Below are positions 10,501 to 21,397 of a stretch of DNA of 64,000 nt, piece after piece (the stretch's first letter is position 1; every line of letters starts with the position of its first letter). Source of the DNA: Mactromeris polynyma (taxonomy: Eukaryota > Mollusca > Bivalvia > Venerida > Mactridae). The position numbers and the translations under genes were made by a program. Under the pieces are notes generated by a model. That model was not told the origin of the DNA and made no database searches. It saw nothing but the letters and a program-made list of their open reading frames with translations. Location: the NCBI GenBank assembly GCA_032209605.1, contig JASFXZ010000028.1, positions 8,988,981 through 9,052,980 on the forward strand. The letters are read 5' to 3'.

Positions 10501-13500
10501 TAGTTCATGAAACTAGTCCAAGCACTGAAGTTATACTGTGTGAGATACCACAACGGGGACCCAGCCTGAGGAAGAACGTACCAATAACAACACTGAAGGC
10601 AATGCGGAAGTGGATTGTGTGTGCTAACATCACATTGAAGGAAATAAGTGCATGTACACCTTATGTTCGATTCCTCGCATGTGGTAGATTTCTGGTAAAC
10701 AATTCTTTTATGAATTATGTCTTGACATTGAGTAGGAAAAATGAGTTCTTTTCTGTTAAGTAAATAGTATATATTGAAGATTAAATTACACCAGCTTTGA
10801 TAACTCGGCTCAGTAGAGCTTCTGAGTGTGGGAGATTAGATGTTTGCTCCATAGTCCATAGCAAAGTCATACAAAAAAACATAATCTTAGTACACATGTT
10901 TTCCATTGCTCAGCATGAAGATGGAAAACATGACTTCTTTTCTAGCATACTGTTGTGGTGATATTATGTTCCATCACAAATGAGGTGTCGAGAGTGATAT
11001 GAAATTGAAATATCTCACATTCAATGTCTTAAAATAAATTGTGAAAATAGTCTTTTAAAAATCTGGTATACTTAGTGGCTCTATTAAAGAGGACTGGTAT
11101 ATTGTTTTGCACGTCTGTCGGTAGACCAAAACCTTTTTAATTATTAAAGAAAACTTATACTAAGTACTCACAGTTGAACATATTACATGTTATGATTTGT
11201 TATAAAAGCCATATTGTTAAATAATTTTTTGATATCATTAGGTTGCTCAACATTTGGGCTCTGATGGCCTTCACTTGAGTGTGGAAGGGGCAGAGTTGTG
11301 CCACAGGGCCATTGTAACCAACATTAGTGTAGAGGAGGAGCCCTTTTCTGTTAGCTCCCCATCCTTCATTGTTGAAGAATGGCCTGTTCTTGGAGACGTC
11401 CACACTGACAAGGACTTGGAGTCTAGAGCTGAGAACTACATTTACCACACTCCATATGCTGATATTGCTCGAGCTGAGGTAATTCCATATATTATGTCTG
11501 TATTTTGGGATATATCAATTCATTCATGGAAAAAGAAATTTTTAAAGGGTAGTTAATACTGATAATAGTACAGTCCATGAAAACATTGTCAGGAAAACCC
11601 ACAACCGTATATAACTGAAATACTGCTGAAAAACGTCAGGAAACCTAATAGAACAAGTATATTGTATGATGATTGACATGTTCTTACTCTTTTTCTTTGT
11701 TTTAGTTTGTTTCAGGAGATATGGAAACTATGGAGCAAGTTGAAAAATGTAGGAAACCCAGAAATAAGAAGGTAATCATTTATACATTAACTTTGTTTAT
11801 TGACAGGATTGTATATAAGTTTTCTGCATTTTAAGATAAGAAAAATCTTATTTATTTGTAATACAGTCAGGACTCGATATAACAACACTGTTTGTTACTG
11901 AGAAAAATAGTGATAAATCGAAAATGTTGGTATACTGAATTTCAGTAGAAAAATGTAGAATATTGAATGGGAGTATATATTGACATTTCGTGAGCTGAGG
12001 GTTCATGTACATATTTCCAAGTATAGTTACAAACTAAAATCATCCTACTGAAAATTTCATTTACATTGCAATTTTGGTTTCCGACTTTTTTGTCGGTATA
12101 CAAATATTCTGTTAAAACCAATCCAAGTTATGTTGTAAAAGATTGATCCCCATCAAATTGATATTGTTATGTGAATTTGTCAGTATGACAGGTGTCATTG
12201 TAATAAGATTTGACTGTACCATAATCTTGTATATGTTATGTGGCATATAGAAAATTATAAATATAAAGCATTCGTTTTGTCTCAGGTTGTGAGTAGGAAG
12301 CGCAAACATCACAGAACAGGACAAAGTGAGAAGCGCATATTTAAACAAGGTCGCAAACGATGGCTGAAAAAGAAGGTAATGAATTGAATTTTCTATTTTC
12401 TTGGACTTGTTACCTATATTTTATTGTTATAAGTGCCCTGTAGTAAGCCTCTGTCTGTTGGTCCACATTTTTCATTCATGAGATTTCTTTATAACTTTCT
12501 AACCATTTAATGTATCATCTTTAAACATAAGGTAACAGAAGTACACTATTTATGACAAGTTATGCTTCAACTTCAAAACTGTTCCTACATGTATACTCCT
12601 GTTAATGTCATAATTATGTATAATATTCATAATACAATTTTCAGTTTGCAAGGAAATGTGACATGATGTATAAATTTAAAGAAGTTGTTATTATTGAAGT
12701 TAAATTTAGCTCACCTGTCTCATAGTGACAAATGTGTGTTTTGTGATCACTCATTGTCTGTACAAGTGTCAACACTTGATCTGCAGGATAGAAGTGCTGA
12801 TGACATTTGATTTAAGACTTAAGCATATGACCCCAATTTATTCAAATGACTACCATTCCACTATTGTTTCTAGAGTAACAGCCCCTGCAAAGACCAGACA
12901 TTAAGTTTTGTCTGCTCAAAAGAAGAATGAGGCTATACTTATAACAAAACCATAAGATCTAAAGGTTCTAGAATAACAGCCCCTATAAGTGCCTGAAATT
13001 TGATATTTTGATCTATGGGCCATATTTTTGTTTAATCTTCATGAGTCTTAGAGATGAGCGGCTCTGAGGTCCTCTTGTTTGTTTAATTGTTAGTTTGATT
13101 CAAGTTTTGTTACTTTGGAATGTTTAATCCAGTTTGATTCAAGTTTTGTTACTTTGGAATGTTAAATCCATTTTTGAATGTTATATATCCGTTAAATCAT
13201 GCCGACTGACTCGTCTTACCAGTATAATTAGACTGTATTGTAACAAGTACCACCTTTGCAATAAGCAAGCAAGTTATGATGAGTCTTTCAATAACTACCC
13301 TTATTGTGTTGGCCTTTGTTACTGTGATTATCTGTTATAATAAATAAATTTGACAATAAAGTTTGGTTACTTTGATAAGCATACCAGTAAAATGGTTGTA
13401 TAAAGCCCGCATAAGTAAGAGTAATGAATTTGGTATGTGGTGGCCTGGGTTTGAACCTGGTACATTTGGCAATCATTAGTAATCTTCAAGCTTAAAAGTG

Positions 13501-15764
13501 TTAAATAAGTTTTTGTCATCAATATTGTAGGAGTGTAAAGCAACCACTAGATTATGTAGTTGTTTGCCTGACCAATGATGTGGCAATAGAGATTCCAGCT
13601 TCAATGACATCAGGAGCATGTTCAGTAAGTATAGATTTAAATAATCTTTAGTTGTCAGGAATACAACAAAGAATATTTTACTTCTTGTAGTGCTGTTGAT
13701 TAAAGTTTTAATGAAATGTATATAGTCCCCAGATTATGATGAATCTTTATTATATAAACAATGAAAGAACATATGTTGATTCACATAGTTAAAGTGAGTT
13801 ATGTATTTCAAGATTTTTAAATTTATTTTCCTTTAAAACATAATGATTGAAATTGTTTTGTAGAAAAGAAAGGAATCAACCACGCCTTGTGAAACACAGC
13901 CTAAATCGAGACGCATTGTTAACCAAAGGACCAGATTGTCAAGAAACCAGGTAATTAGTTGGCTTATGCATAGTTATGTTTATGGTAAGATTATGATTTG
14001 TAATAAAATATTCCTGAACCTATCTCAGGGTGAAACAATGCAGTGGTATGTTAGACATTATGTCTTTTATGTGAACATGATAAAAGTACCCTGCTAACTA
14101 TGAGAAATGTGAAAATTGAATGACCAATCTGTGACTGCATGTGACTACTGTATAAAAAGTATTAATTTAAAACTAGGGACAAAGTAAGTCTAACCTGTTT
14201 GCAAATACTAGAAATTATTAATGGTAAGTTTAAGGTCTTAGTTATGCTGTCCTTGAATCAGGTACCTCTGTCCTAGAATTCACATGGCCTTTATTCTTAT
14301 TAAATTGTAAAACATTAAACAATTTAATAAGAATAAAGTTTTACTCTATAATTATGATGAATTTATGAAATTATCTGTTTTTATGAAAGATATGGTTGCC
14401 ATGTCCAGAGTGTAAAGTCAGATGTTCGAGGGAGGACTTTCTTCTAGACCATGTGATCCGGCGCCATGTCAACCAAAAGGCTGCACCTGAATCTTCTTCT
14501 CAGAAAGCTGCATGTAGACTTTCACAAACTACAGTATGTTTCAACAATTTATTTCTCCAGACAATTGTGCAATTCAGAAAATATTTATTATTTAATGTGT
14601 GCTTTAGTCAGGAACAGGCATATTTGTGTTATATAGTTTATACTACATTACTTTAGGTTTTGTGTCAACAATTTCTTACAGCTTATACTTATCATGAGCC
14701 ACACCTCAATCCTGATGGTGTTCAGTGACATGAGGATATGACTGGGAACCTTTTGATGCTGAGCATATATCAATCTTTTGCTCATCATATTTAAAATCGT
14801 TTGTGACAGGATGCTTACACCCTTGTTTATTGCAGTTAAAAAGTGTAAACCCAAAACAAACAAAAACATCAGTAAAGTGTCCAGGTTCTAATTCAAGCAG
14901 TTTACAGTATGGGGTATCACTGTTTTATGTAAAATGTTTTAGTTTAGTGACTAAGATTATATCCAGGTTAAGATTGAGGTTATAGTTTGGATTCTTGGTG
15001 TTCACTGATAATGATGCTTCTTGTTTCCTACAGACAGACACTACTACAGATGAGGTATACACTAGCAGCAGCAAGGAGAACATTACCTGTCCTTCCACTG
15101 ATCTATGTATGTATCATCATTTCAAGTAATAACATTCACTGGTCTTCATATCATTTTGTCTTTAACACAGGGTAATACAAGATACAGTGCAGGGCCTTTT
15201 TTCCAAAAATTGGGAAGGTGCCTTAGCCTTTCATTTTTTTTAGCGCGATTTTTGGCAAAATTGGGAAAAGGTTGACTGACTTTCAAAATACATCAATTAA
15301 CAAAAGGCAGTCAGCATTCTATATTTGGTACTGATTTCCAACAATAACAACACTAAAAGTTCATGAATTGTATTTATTTCAAACATGTTTAGTTTATTGG
15401 CTTCATCAGGATATATTTAACACCAGTAGCCTGCTGAAAACTAAATTTCCCAAAAAAAAAAAAAATTTGGAAAAAAATGATGTTTTTGCAATTGGGAAGC
15501 CACCGAAATTCGACCCCTACTATAGAAGGTAAAAAGGCCCTGCAGTGTAGTAATTGGGATCAGTTAGCCCTTGTTAATATTTGTTCTGATTCATATATGT
15601 CTATCTGTTTAAAGACTGTTTTAAAAGAGAGACTGTTTTGTTTCAGTATGTTTAATAGCACAATTAAACATGATAATGCTTGATTTTAAGGTACTGCAGA
15701 AGAAGTGAACTTGTCAGGAATAAGACTTCTCTTATCTAATGATGTGGAGACCAATCCAGGCCCG
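7501..15764 (+). CDS. SGNH-hydrolase / C2H2 protein, upstream half of a 2A polyprotein
   Basis: Spliced model, 447 residues, exons 7501-7636, 8503-8635, 10478-10694, 11242-11478, 11706-11771, 12286-12375, 13541-13624, 13864-13950, 14390-14533, 15034-15106 and 15691-15764. All have AG/GT borders and the joined frame stays open. The ATG at 7501 has a stop in frame just upstream (7492) and G at +4. Residues 1-200 form an SGNH esterase-like fold: GDSN (Ser24), Gly46 of SGAR, GSND (Asn79) and DGLH (Asp170, His173) are the four SGNH blocks, so the catalytic set looks complete. Residues 250-350 are lysine/arginine-rich; 355-376 is a C2H2 finger (CPEC, then HVIRRH); the end is a 2A peptide. A small optional exon at 14836-14871 (or to about 14914) would also keep frame. 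Exon 13541 depends on using the AG at 13540, because the AG at 13530 hits a stop. SGNH domains of this sort are known as ORF1 esterases of CR1-like LINEs; a link to a KDZ transposase is not one I know. Exact substrate unknown. Confidence 0.75.
7853..8268. mobile_element. hAT-type MITE with perfect 8-bp TSD in intron 1
   Basis: It starts TAGGGGTGCAACGATAC and ends with tatattgttgcaccacta, imperfect terminal inverted repeats of the hAT TAGGGGTGCAACGAT type. The direct repeat GTAGTTAC lies immediately on both sides (7845-7852 and 8269-8276). At 416 bp it has no transposase ORF. It sits between the first two exons of the SGNH-2A-KDZ gene, so it inserted into the intron after that gene arrived. 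Confidence 0.92.
8882..10407. repeat. Perfect (CTGA)n tetranucleotide array, about 381 units
   Basis: About 1526 bp of uninterrupted CTGA/TCAG with no visible substitution, inside the intron between exons 2 and 3 of the SGNH-2A-KDZ gene. On the minus strand it reads as a 511-aa (SVSQ)n ORF, which is an artefact. The lack of any point change over this length indicates recent expansion or strong homogenisation; the exact length may be an assembly estimate. Confidence 0.98.
11864..12216. mobile_element. Tc1/mariner-type MITE in an intron
   Basis: The left end is TACAGTCAGGACTCGATATA (with the flanking TA at 11862-11863) and the right end reads taataagatttgactgta, giving imperfect inverted ends CAGTCA.../...TGACTG bounded by TA on both sides. 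No coding capacity. It lies in the intron between the fifth and sixth coding exons of the SGNH-2A-KDZ gene. The TIR match is partial, hence moderate confidence. Confidence 0.6.
12690..13100. repeat. Diverged interspersed repeat in an intron
   Basis: A segment beginning tttagctcacctgtctcata and ending near gaggtcctcttgtttg resembles dispersed repeats I associate with bivalve genomes. It contains an internal near-duplicate (taacagcccctgcaaagacc versus taacagcccctataagtgcc). No ORF and no clear TIR, so the class is uncertain. A 35-bp direct duplication follows at about 13095-13165 (agtttgattcaagttttgtt twice). Confidence 0.4.
14289..14338. other. Perfect hairpin, 20-bp arms
   Basis: CTTTATTCTTATTAAATTGT is followed after about 10 bases by its exact reverse complement ending at 14338. 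It lies in the intron just before the C2H2 exon (14390). It could be a tiny palindromic MITE remnant or a structured intronic element. Confidence 0.85.
15190..15542. mobile_element. MITE with CAGGGCC ends and 5-bp TSD
   Basis: It begins CAGGGCCTTTTTT and ends AAAAAGGCCCTG, with CAGTG duplicated on both sides (15185-15189 and 15543-15547). It is 353 bp, non-coding, and lies in the intron directly before the 2A exon. Internal text (ttgggaag, ctactatagaaggtaaaaag) is shared with partial copies near 47.6 and 51.4 kb. Ends and TSD length resemble the element at 872-1027. Confidence 0.88.
15691..15764 (+). other. 2A ribosome-skipping peptide exon (DVETNPGP)
   Basis: Joined to the single T carried from the previous exon (15034-15106), this exon reads C-TAEEVNLSGIRLLLSN then DVETNPGP, followed at once by the donor GTAAGT. 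It matches the 2A consensus D-V/I-E-x-N-P-G-P with the leucine-rich helix before it. In 2A systems the ribosome releases the chain after the glycine and resumes at the proline, giving two proteins from one frame. Here that would split an SGNH/C2H2 protein from a C2H2/KDZ protein. The motif spans no intron and its last codon ends exactly at the splice border. Confidence 0.9.
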
Positions 15765-16185
15765 GTAAGTTACATTATTAAACATGATTCAATTTGCTGT
15801 AGCAAAAGTAAACATTTGCTTGGCATTGATGGAGATTTTTTTTAAATAAGTTGGCACTTTAGACATTAATAATTTTGATTAAACATTAAGTTGTCTTGTT
15901 AATGTTAAATAGTTCTATTATTATTAAACATGGTTTGTTTACTTAACATTTTTATTAATCAGTACTATAGGAAATTTTGTAATTAGTTAGTAACTTTTTC
16001 TTTATATTATCAAAGGTATTTGCTTTCACTTGTTTACTTTAAAGACTCGCTTAGATAAAGCATCTCTGATACATACGAGTGTGCTTAACAGCGAAAGCTC
16101 TTGTTTATACGTATATATTTACTCAAAACTTATCTGGTATAAGGAAAAAAAATCATTTTTCAAATCTAGTATTTTTATTCTGTAG

Positions 16186-19100
16186 ATCTTTAACTGCAAA
16201 TGGGAGAATTGTCTGGAGACCTTCTCTACAGCTGGAGAATGTGACGCACATGTTGTTGCACATGCTGCTAGCGATAAATGCTGCAGATGGGAAGATTGTC
16301 AGAGATTCAAAATTGAGACCCCAATTCATCAACTTGAGATCCACACCATCCGACATGTTTATGACGTATGTGTTATTAAATGTTCATTGGTTTATATCAC
16401 TATAATTTAAAAACCAAACAATCATCATATTTCTAAATTAATTTTTGACTTATAGCCTTCTTCTATATCATAAGTTTGTGTTTCTAAGATTGTGAAAAGA
16501 AATGAAAAAGCAGAAATTACTTATAAGTCATGAATCTTATTTAACAAAAATCAACCGAAAATCTGTTTTACGGTGCACCAACACAGTATAGGTGCCTAAA
16601 AAGAAAAATTAGCTCAGCTCCACATGATATTTACATCAAGAAAAAAATATAACACATGGAATATCAGCAAAATATCAAGCTTCATTGGCAAACATTAACT
16701 GTCAATGTTATATAACAACTTAACATGTTTCAGAATGAGGCATTATTCCCATCATTTGAAGAATGGATTGCAGCACAGCCAGGTGGGAAGTTTGACCAGA
16801 CACAAAATTTACATTGTTGCCCAAAACATTTGGTAAGTGTTGTGAAATTGCCTCAAATGCTTATATTCGTTTTGGCCTAGTGAACGCTTTAATTTCCATC
16901 CACTGAAGCCCTTGTGTCTGTTTTCCTTGTTTGATCATCCAAAGTAAGGATGAACATACATTTTCTGCTCAATGATTTGCTGTTAAACAAGTAAGTTACT
17001 ATAAACAGAGACATTGATACCTATGTTAAAACTCATCGTATTTTAACTTTTCATTGTAGAGATCAAAGCTGCAGATGTTATTGTTTGATGAAGATTTTGA
17101 GATTTCAAAGCAATATTACAGTACAATCAATCACGGGGAGTATCTATCATTTCAATTTTATCATTATCCTACTAAGTTTTTACAGGATGAGAATAATTTT
17201 TTGTCAAAACGTAGGTTACTAGGAGAAGATTGGTCAAGTTATATAGGTCAGGCTTCCTCAAGTGAACCGACTGCTTCTACTTCAGACTCACAGTCCGATT
17301 CGAACCACCAAGCCCAAAGACAATTTTATTCCGTGCCCTCCAAGACCAAGTACGAATTTGTGCAAACCACTAGGCCGGAATTATCTAGTAGGTACTATTC
17401 AGGATCACATCTAAAACCAAAGAAAGTTTCAAAAAGAAAACATGAAAATTTGGTGACTGTAGATTTAGATCAAAACAATATGCCATGGTTTCAACTTTTA
17501 CTATCCAATCTATCCAATTGTAACAGGGCTATTTGTTACCAGCATGAAATACTGGACAAAATTCATGAAAGTGGCATGATTGATCCTAATAATCCAACTT
17601 TCTTTAACATTGAACAGGAAGCTGCCAAATTATCATCAACTGAGAAATGCACTGCTGGGACCTTCATTTGCTTTGTTTTTAAATGCATTATTAATGAGGA
17701 AGAATTTATCTATATTAGGTATTTAGAGTCTGGTTGTTTCTCTGGTTATATGCACCAAAAGCATATGAAGATTCTTTCTGATAAATATCATTTTAGTGAC
17801 AATAACTGTTTTGTTCATTGTGTGTACACTGTAGAAGATTTTGAAGATATGAAAAAGGTAGCTGACAACAAAAAGACGAAAAGAACAAGACCAGATAAAA
17901 TACGTAAAAATGTTGTTAAAAATACTTTGCCATTAAATGTTTATCATTTGCAGAATTTGATTTCATCACCTGTGGAAACATCAAATGTCAATTTGGAGTC
18001 TTATCTTGTGAACATTTGGCCATATAAACCAGACACATCAGTTGAAAGTCCTGAGACCCCATACCTTGAAGTCAGTAACCCTTTATGTCTGGTTGATATC
18101 AAAAATAGTTTGATAGATTTCAGGATTAATAACCTACAACGACAGACAGTGACCTCCAGCAATATTTTTCAGAAAGAGCTTCTTACTAATAACAGTTCTT
18201 TATTTCAGCAATCTATAGTCCTCAATTGTTTATCTAGCAACATTAAAAGGGAGCAGAGTAAACATTTATTCAAACATCCAGGAAGATACAATGCTAATTT
18301 CTTGAAGAGTCCTTGTTATACCTCGTCTCTTAGAAATCATATTTTTATTTTATATTTAGCGAAAGACTTAACTCTTCTGCACTCATTCCTCATTAGATAT
18401 TTTCCAGAACTAGGTGATCAGTTAGCAGCGATTCCAGAAACTTCAGTAACGGCTGAGGAGCCATGTGCCAAAAAGAAGAAAATTGTTGTTGTTAAAAGTG
18501 TTTCAGTAAACAAGTCGGTTCTGGAAAAAAGGCTAAAACCAGATGCAACCAACATTTCATCAACCACAGAGACAGACACGATACCATTATTTGATACTTT
18601 TTGTTTTCAACTTTTACAGCATGGGAAATTATCTATTCAGTCTATAGATGAATCTGGGGATGTTGTATGTGCCATGAATGATTACAGCGAGACTGATGGT
18701 TCATTTCGTGAAACAGATTTTGTTTATACTTATAACATGTCTCAGGATGGTGGAAAATATTTTTTTTGTAGCTGCCGTACATTCTCTACTCTGTTACATA
18801 TTGATGACTCCCGAAGTAATAATGAATTTGTTGTTTTAGGTTCTGCAGGAGAAAACTGTGTCACATGTATGCACTGTAAATTTTTAAGCCAATATGTGCT
18901 TCCTTATGTACATTCTGAAATTTCAGATAGTGAATCTCCTGTCAACAATTTTATTCGCAAGGCTGTTGAAGACAAAGGGAAGGAGATAGTTGAACTTGTT
19001 AAAAAAAATAATACACGCAAATTTTCAGTATTTTTTCCAGAAGAAGGACAACCAAGTTTTGTAAATTTGACATTTAGTTCTAGTATAGGGAAATACATTG

Positions 19101-21298
19101 TGTCATGTACGAATGGTCAATGTCTGTCCAAAAAAGGGCACAAGAGAAATATTGAAACTTGGGAACAAACGTCTGTGTGCAAACATCTGTCTACTCTTCG
19201 AAATCATTTAGAACATTGGCAAGATTTGAAAAGCAATGAAACTTTTATTACTAATGAAGATGAGAATAACAATTTGAATGAACTTGAAAATGAGGTTACC
19301 TCGGTAGACAGTATAATAGTTTCGTCCGAGTCGGCAACTAATTTTGATGAACAAACTGGTCATTGGCAATACAAATGTAAGAGTTCTCATAAACCAAAAA
19401 CTAAAGGTAGTGAATCACTAAAATCCAATTTGCTAAAAAGAGATCTTTGGAATGATAACAATTTAAAGAGAGATCAAGATGGTTGCTTAATTGGTCCTAG
19501 TTTATTTCCAGATATGCCAGACAACACGTGTGACTGTGGTGCTGGTTGGTTAAAGAGGGATGATGATGATAATTACCATCCAAATGGAAGGACTGTACAG
19601 GAAAATTCCAGGGTTTTAAATGTTTATACTTTTGTTGCACCTGTAAAATGCCAGATTCATAGTCGGATTTGCTACAATGATCAAAATCCATGTAAAATTA
19701 GCTGGGATGAAGGGAGTTTAGAATCTTTGCATGTTTTAAGTAGGGACACAGCAGCTGGGGATGAAATTGGGTGGGAGTTTGTTTCTATGGTAATGAATTC
19801 TGGCTGTACATTTTCTTCATACTGTAAACTTAAAAATGAGTGTTACCAAATTAGAGATTCTAGAGCTAAATTTATGGATGCAACTGTTTTTCTCAATTGG
19901 TGGTTTAGTTGGGCAGCTAATATGAAAATTGATTTCAGGGAGGCATGTGATGTGTGTGGGTATGAGCCTAAAAGGTTGTGCTGTGATGGTACAAAAGTAG
20001 GGGTAGGCTTCAGGCATGCTAACTTTGTAGAAATTGAGAAGGTTAGTTCTGATGCTCCTGAGCATCCTACATTACATCGTAGAATGGACAGATGTTTTTT
20101 AAAAAATGGTGTAGGAAACATTACTGTTTCTCAGATGATTAAAAATAGAAAAATAATGGATTATTTGGCTAGAGAAAAATTACATGAGCTAAAAACAGAA
20201 GAAATATTAACTCCTGAAGACCGAAGTCATGCAGTAATATCATTAAAGTTATGTTTGCCTGAAGAATTTTTTCTTTCATTTGATAAATTTGAACCTCTTG
20301 ATAGACCATCTGATATGCCTGAAGGTGAACAAGCTGCTTATGCTGTGCTTCTTAAAATGTTAGCAACAACTGCCTCAGTAACAAGCCTAGTACCCCCGAA
20401 ATATTGTCCAGAATTACAACGCCTGCTTGAACCCACCATTGATGTCATTACATTAAACAATGTCATGAAAAATATGCGATATTATGCGCCTGAACTTAGA
20501 GATTTTATTTCTGAATCACTGTTAGCAAATCCTTCAGATGATGGCAAATTGGAAGAATATATCTCCTCATTTTTGAGGTATTTAATTGATGAGTCATTAA
20601 GTTTGCCTGTTCATGAGGCAGATCCAGCAACACCTCAGCCTGGCTCATATAATCCTGCTAAATACGGTAGAGCATATTATTTTAATAAATTGGGTTTAAA
20701 ATTAAGGGAAGTAAGAAAATTCACAATCGATTGTAACAAATCTTCTAAGAATAATGATGATCATGATGATGCTGCCCAAGACTTTGAGAAGTGCCAAAAG
20801 TTATTTTCCAAGGCTCACATTTCTGCTAGGGGTACAACAAGTTTATTTCTTTGGTTCTGTGCTGATCATGGTCATTGTTATGGATTTCATATGACATATG
20901 CTGAGGGTAGAAAAGATCCATCTGCCTCACTTTATTCTTATCTTGAAACTCCACCATCAGAAGTATTTTATGATTATGCCTGTGGTCTTCAAGAGTATAG
21001 TTTAAACAGGGAAAATGCATATTACAAGAATGTTCGATTTTTTCATGACATCTTTCACAGTTACTCTCACAAATGCTCACATGCGTTTAGGTCATCCCGC
21101 TTACAAGGATTTGAATCTGTTAACTCTGAAATATGTGAACAATTTAACAGTTATTTACAAAACATAAAAAAATCGGCCAGACAAATGACACAAGAACATT
21201 TCTGTTTTTATCTTCAGTTCTTTTTGCATCAGTGGAACATCAAGAAAAGAAATGTTTATCAAAAGAAGATTAAAGTTGCATTAGCAGGATTGCATTAG
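16186..21298 (+). CDS. KDZ-superfamily transposase with N-terminal C2H2 fingers
   Basis: Spliced model, about 1505 residues after the 2A proline; exons 16186-16365, 16734-16832 and 17060-21298, all phase 0, and the long last exon has an uninterrupted frame. Exon one encodes two C2H2 fingers (CKWENC...HVVAH and CRWEDC...HTIRH). Numbering from the Met at 17075: low-complexity linker to 130; SWIM-like cysteine clusters near 565-620 (CSC...CVTCMHC) and 680-715 (SCTNGQC...CKH); a CDCGAGW cysteine region near 820. The KDZ-type core follows, with Asp971 (CCDGTK), a long helical insert, Asp1300 (YDYACG) and Glu1352 (NSEICEQFNSYLQ), plus the FHDIFH...SHKCSH histidine/cysteine stretch. These fit the RNase-H-fold DDE triad of Kyakuja-Dileera-Zisupton transposases; vertebrate HMGXB3 is a domesticated relative. 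No frameshift or stop is present, so it is either a recently active element or a selected host gene. Substrate ends are unknown. If translation started at 17075 alone the fingers would be lost; the open upstream exons and the 2A argue against that. Confidence 0.88.
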
Positions 21299-21397
21299 TC
21301 CAAGCTTTGTTGATTTTAATCATAATCATAATTTTGTATGTTTTTAGCTTTACTATTTTAGTAATAATTTTATGTGCAAGTTGCTATATCTCAACTG

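Noticed and set aside
11716..11771. Alternative acceptor at 11715
   Set aside because: Open in another frame, but it breaks the phase needed for the following exons; the AG at 11705 keeps it.
13531..13624. Use of the AG at 13530 as acceptor
   Set aside because: In the required phase this reading meets a TGA; the AG at 13540 keeps the frame open.
14836..14914. Extra exon of the SGNH-2A-KDZ gene
   Set aside because: It is open in phase with an AG acceptor, but the donor choice is unclear and the frame is also kept without it; mentioned as optional rather than included.
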